From Thamnaconus septentrionalis (taxonomy: Eukaryota; Chordata; Actinopteri; Tetraodontiformes; Monacanthidae), in assembly GCA_009823395.1 (NCBI GenBank), contig CM020505.1:4406129-4470128 (forward strand): a stretch of DNA of 64,000 nt. The letters run 5' to 3'. Every line of letters begins with the position of its first letter. Positions within the stretch are counted from its first letter, which is position 1. Below the pieces are notes generated by a model. The model had not been told where the DNA came from, did no database searches, and saw nothing but the letters and a program-made list of their open reading frames with translations. A program made the translations under genes and the position numbers. Below, one piece after another: positions 59,849 through 64,000 of the stretch.

Positions 59849-61728
59849 CAACAAGTCGTGTGAAGAGTAGAATGCCATATCACCCAGCATATTTAGTAGG
59901 AGTCACAGCAGAAATAGGGGACATGTTACATGGGCAAAGCTTGAACTTTTGATGCAGCCAAAAAAAGAAATCATTCATTCCTTACAAATATATATATATT
60001 TTTAAATACAGTTCATTGCCACTGATTATATTTTACTCTTCTTTGTAGGGGAGTAAAATCTATTACTGAGAAAGATTCATTGCTATATTCCAGTCACACT
60101 GCTTGAGCAAAACTAAACAGAATATGTACTGCCAGGTAATTAACAACTAAACCAAGACATTTGTTGATGAGTACTAAAGTTCCAGTTGTTTGCTCTGATG
60201 TCACAATGGCTGTGAACTAAAATTTAGGGGGAAACTGCATCTCAGTGAACCGAGCCATATACACTTCTGTCACAAATCTGCATGTAAATCAAGTTGGAAT
60301 CGTGACTCAAATTTAAGTCTATAAGGAGATATCATGGGGAAGGTAAAACCACTCTGAATACAACAACTTAGAGGGATATATATTAATCTTGAGAACAAAA
60401 ACGAGTTTTCAGGCAGTTTCCTGATATGGATCACTGTTTTACTGTAACTGACTGGTTACACAGCCGAGCTTACTCATTGCGGCAGCACTGATTCAGCTAC
60501 AATACATGCACAGACTCGTCCCAAAGGTAATCACAGCTAAGGCTGCTCCTCTCTTCAAGCCCATAAACGTTGCAGGCCTGAGTTTCCCAGCCTCTGTAGG
60601 GGGAAAACTCACCGTTTGCTTGTGACTTAAGGGAATGGACCGAGCAGGGGTAGCACAGAAGAAGTACACAGAGAGTTGAGGAGCCACTAAGGAAGTCAAA
60701 ATAGAGGAGGAAGAGAGAGGAGGCGCCTCATACCAGATAGAAACGCTGTACGATATTGCACTTCACACACATTCTCGTTAAGGTTTTATGATCTCCGCAG
60801 GCAAAACACGGATGATCCGGCCTTCTTCGCTGGGGGGTTGGAAAAGCACATGCCACTGCCTGCACCTGTACGCCAACTGCCCTCCACATATCACTGTGAA
60901 TAATGCGATACAACTGTCAGCAAACATGGCCTTCCCCGGGGCTCTGCCACTGATTCAGAGATCAGAACTTTGAAAGCGGTGGCACGATCTGAGTGAGAAA
61001 TGAAGATTCACGGGGTCAACAATTATTTTGGGGGGCGAAACTGGAGCCGTTTGCTTTCTCCCTCTGCGTGGGGCCCCAGGAGGGAGTAGAGGAGTAGAGG
61101 TGAGAGCCAGTGGTCAACAAAGGTCTCTCTAGGAGCAGCTGAATACCAGAGGAGCTGACAGGTATGTACAATTTGGAATGTGCTTCTCCGCCACACCTGT
61201 GGGGAACACACCCGCCAAGCCTGGCCTCTCTCATCCCACTGGCTGATATCCCCGTGATTGACAAGTGGAAGAACTATTTGGCTCCGGTCCACAAAAGCCA
61301 GGGGGCAGGTATGGCGAGTCGGGAGCACGAACCAATGGCAGGCAGAGAATTTCCCGGCGAGCCAGGCGGGGCTGCAGTCAAATAAAACTCATCAATGGGG
61401 TGTGTCTCAAATGCTTGTCAGCAGTCACACGGTAAAGGGCAACTGCTGCAAGAAGCACTCTTCCACCGGCAAATGGTTCCTAGCTTTGCCAGGAGGTCCC
61501 AACCGAGTGGCTTTTTTCGGCTGGCCGGGACGAAGGGAAGCGCCACTCTTCCGTCAGGGTTCGACCACTGGACCAAGTGGACCAAGGATCCCTTCATATC
61601 TGGGGACCGGATGGGGAGCACTGGCGACGGCTGGTTCATCAGCGAGGGACGTTTTTGAACCTCCCAGGACACCCCCCACCGAGGTCCAACTGTGATGTAG
61701 ATTTACCTGCTTTACTGGTTCTGTGGTC
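59849..61728. other. Region upstream of mir-184
   Basis: AT-rich until about 60500. From 60700 to 61700 it is distinctly GC-rich, with overlapping open frames on both strands (longest 145 codons at 61258-61695) but no recognised domain and no consistent splice structure. It may be transcribed as part of pri-mir-184 or be an old transposon. Confidence 0.35.
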
Positions 61729-61809
61729 GCTCACATCTCCTTATCACTTTTCCAGCCCAGCTATAGATTGTGTATTCGTTGGACGGAGAACTGATAAGGG
61801 CATGTGCAT
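61729..61809 (+). ncRNA. mir184: mir-184 microRNA precursor
   Basis: The 3p arm at 61780-61801 contains GGACGGAGAACTGATAAGGG, identical to vertebrate miR-184 from its second base (seed GGACGGA), ending in C. The 5p arm at 61739-61761 (CCTTATCACTTTTCCAGCCC) is the known star strand. CCTTATCA pairs with TGATAAGG, and the stem extends through CACAT/ATGTG at 61732-61736 and 61802-61806, with an AT-rich loop between. miR-184 is expressed in lens, cornea and brain; a seed mutation causes human eye disease. In human it also lies upstream of RASGRF1 on 15q25. Confidence 0.97.
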
Positions 61810-63779
<1,970 letters not shown>

Positions 63780-63912
63780 CATTCATTCATTCATCTTCTA
63801 TACCCGCTTATTCCTATTCAGGGTCACGGGGGTCTGCTGGAGCCTATCCCAGCTGTCTTAGGGCAAAGGCAGGGTACACCCTGGACAAGTCGCCACTTCA
63901 TCGCAGGGATAA
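63780..63912. mobile_element. L2-like LINE tail fragment
   Basis: (ATTC)n followed by CTATACCCGCTTATTCCT, GGGTCACGGGGGTCTGCTGG, AGCCTATCCCAGCTGTC and GTACACCCTGGACAAGTCGCC. It is the same block as at 11150 and 52965. Confidence 0.55.
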
Positions 63913-64000
63913 ACCAAATGAAGAAATCAATTATTCTTAATTATTATTATTGTTGTTCCTCTTATTATTAATTCTAATTATAATTATTATTATTAGTAGT

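Noticed and set aside
60728..60913. Minus-strand frame with a CxxC...CxxC pattern resembling a zinc ribbon
   Set aside because: Only 61 codons, isolated, with no neighbouring exon or transposase motifs; the cysteine spacing alone is not enough.
61258..61695. 145-codon plus-strand frame just before mir-184
   Set aside because: Overlapping frames on both strands reflect GC-richness; no domain, no conserved start and no splice evidence, so not called as a protein.

Overview
The window is vertebrate nuclear DNA and looks like a ray-finned fish. Multi-exon genes with clear vertebrate orthology have short, GT-AG-bounded introns. Between them lie very long (AC)n microsatellites and DNA-transposon remnants of the hAT and TTAA-target kinds, as is usual in teleosts. 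There is no bacterial, phage or plasmid content.

Layout. (1) 3678-15733, plus strand: FRMD5, a FERM-domain membrane protein, lacking only its first exon(s), which lie left of the window. Its last intron holds a probable alternative promoter and first exon (14283-14553) that joins in frame to the terminal transmembrane exon. (2) 21277-26208, minus strand: WDR76, complete in 15 exons (547 codons plus stop) and tail-to-tail with FRMD5. (3) 28613-48937, minus strand: RASGRF1, complete in 27 coding exons (about 1255 residues). It has a probable 3'UTR ending near 26740 and a CpG-rich promoter at about 48600-49500 with a near-consensus RE1/NRSE site. One exon junction (37804/38222) is one base out of frame and one intron uses a GC donor. 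(4) 49500-64000: non-coding upstream DNA containing the microRNA gene mir-184 (61729-61809, plus strand). mir-184 also lies upstream of RASGRF1 in human 15q25. A TATA/GC-box promoter candidate (about 58975) and a 35-codon ORF with a signal peptide (59741) lie 2-3 kb before it.

How the genes relate. RASGRF1 is a calcium/calmodulin-responsive activator of RAS and RAC. WDR76, whose start codon lies about 530 bp beyond the RASGRF1 poly(A) signal, is known from mammalian work as a CUL4-DDB1 adaptor that promotes RAS degradation. A RAS activator and a RAS destabiliser are therefore tandem neighbours here. FRMD5-WDR76 adjacency matches human 15q15.3 and RASGRF1-mir-184 matches human 15q25, so the window joins two blocks that are apart on the human chromosome.

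All exon boundaries were read by eye from splice signals, reading frame and recalled human protein sequences. No alignment or search was run.
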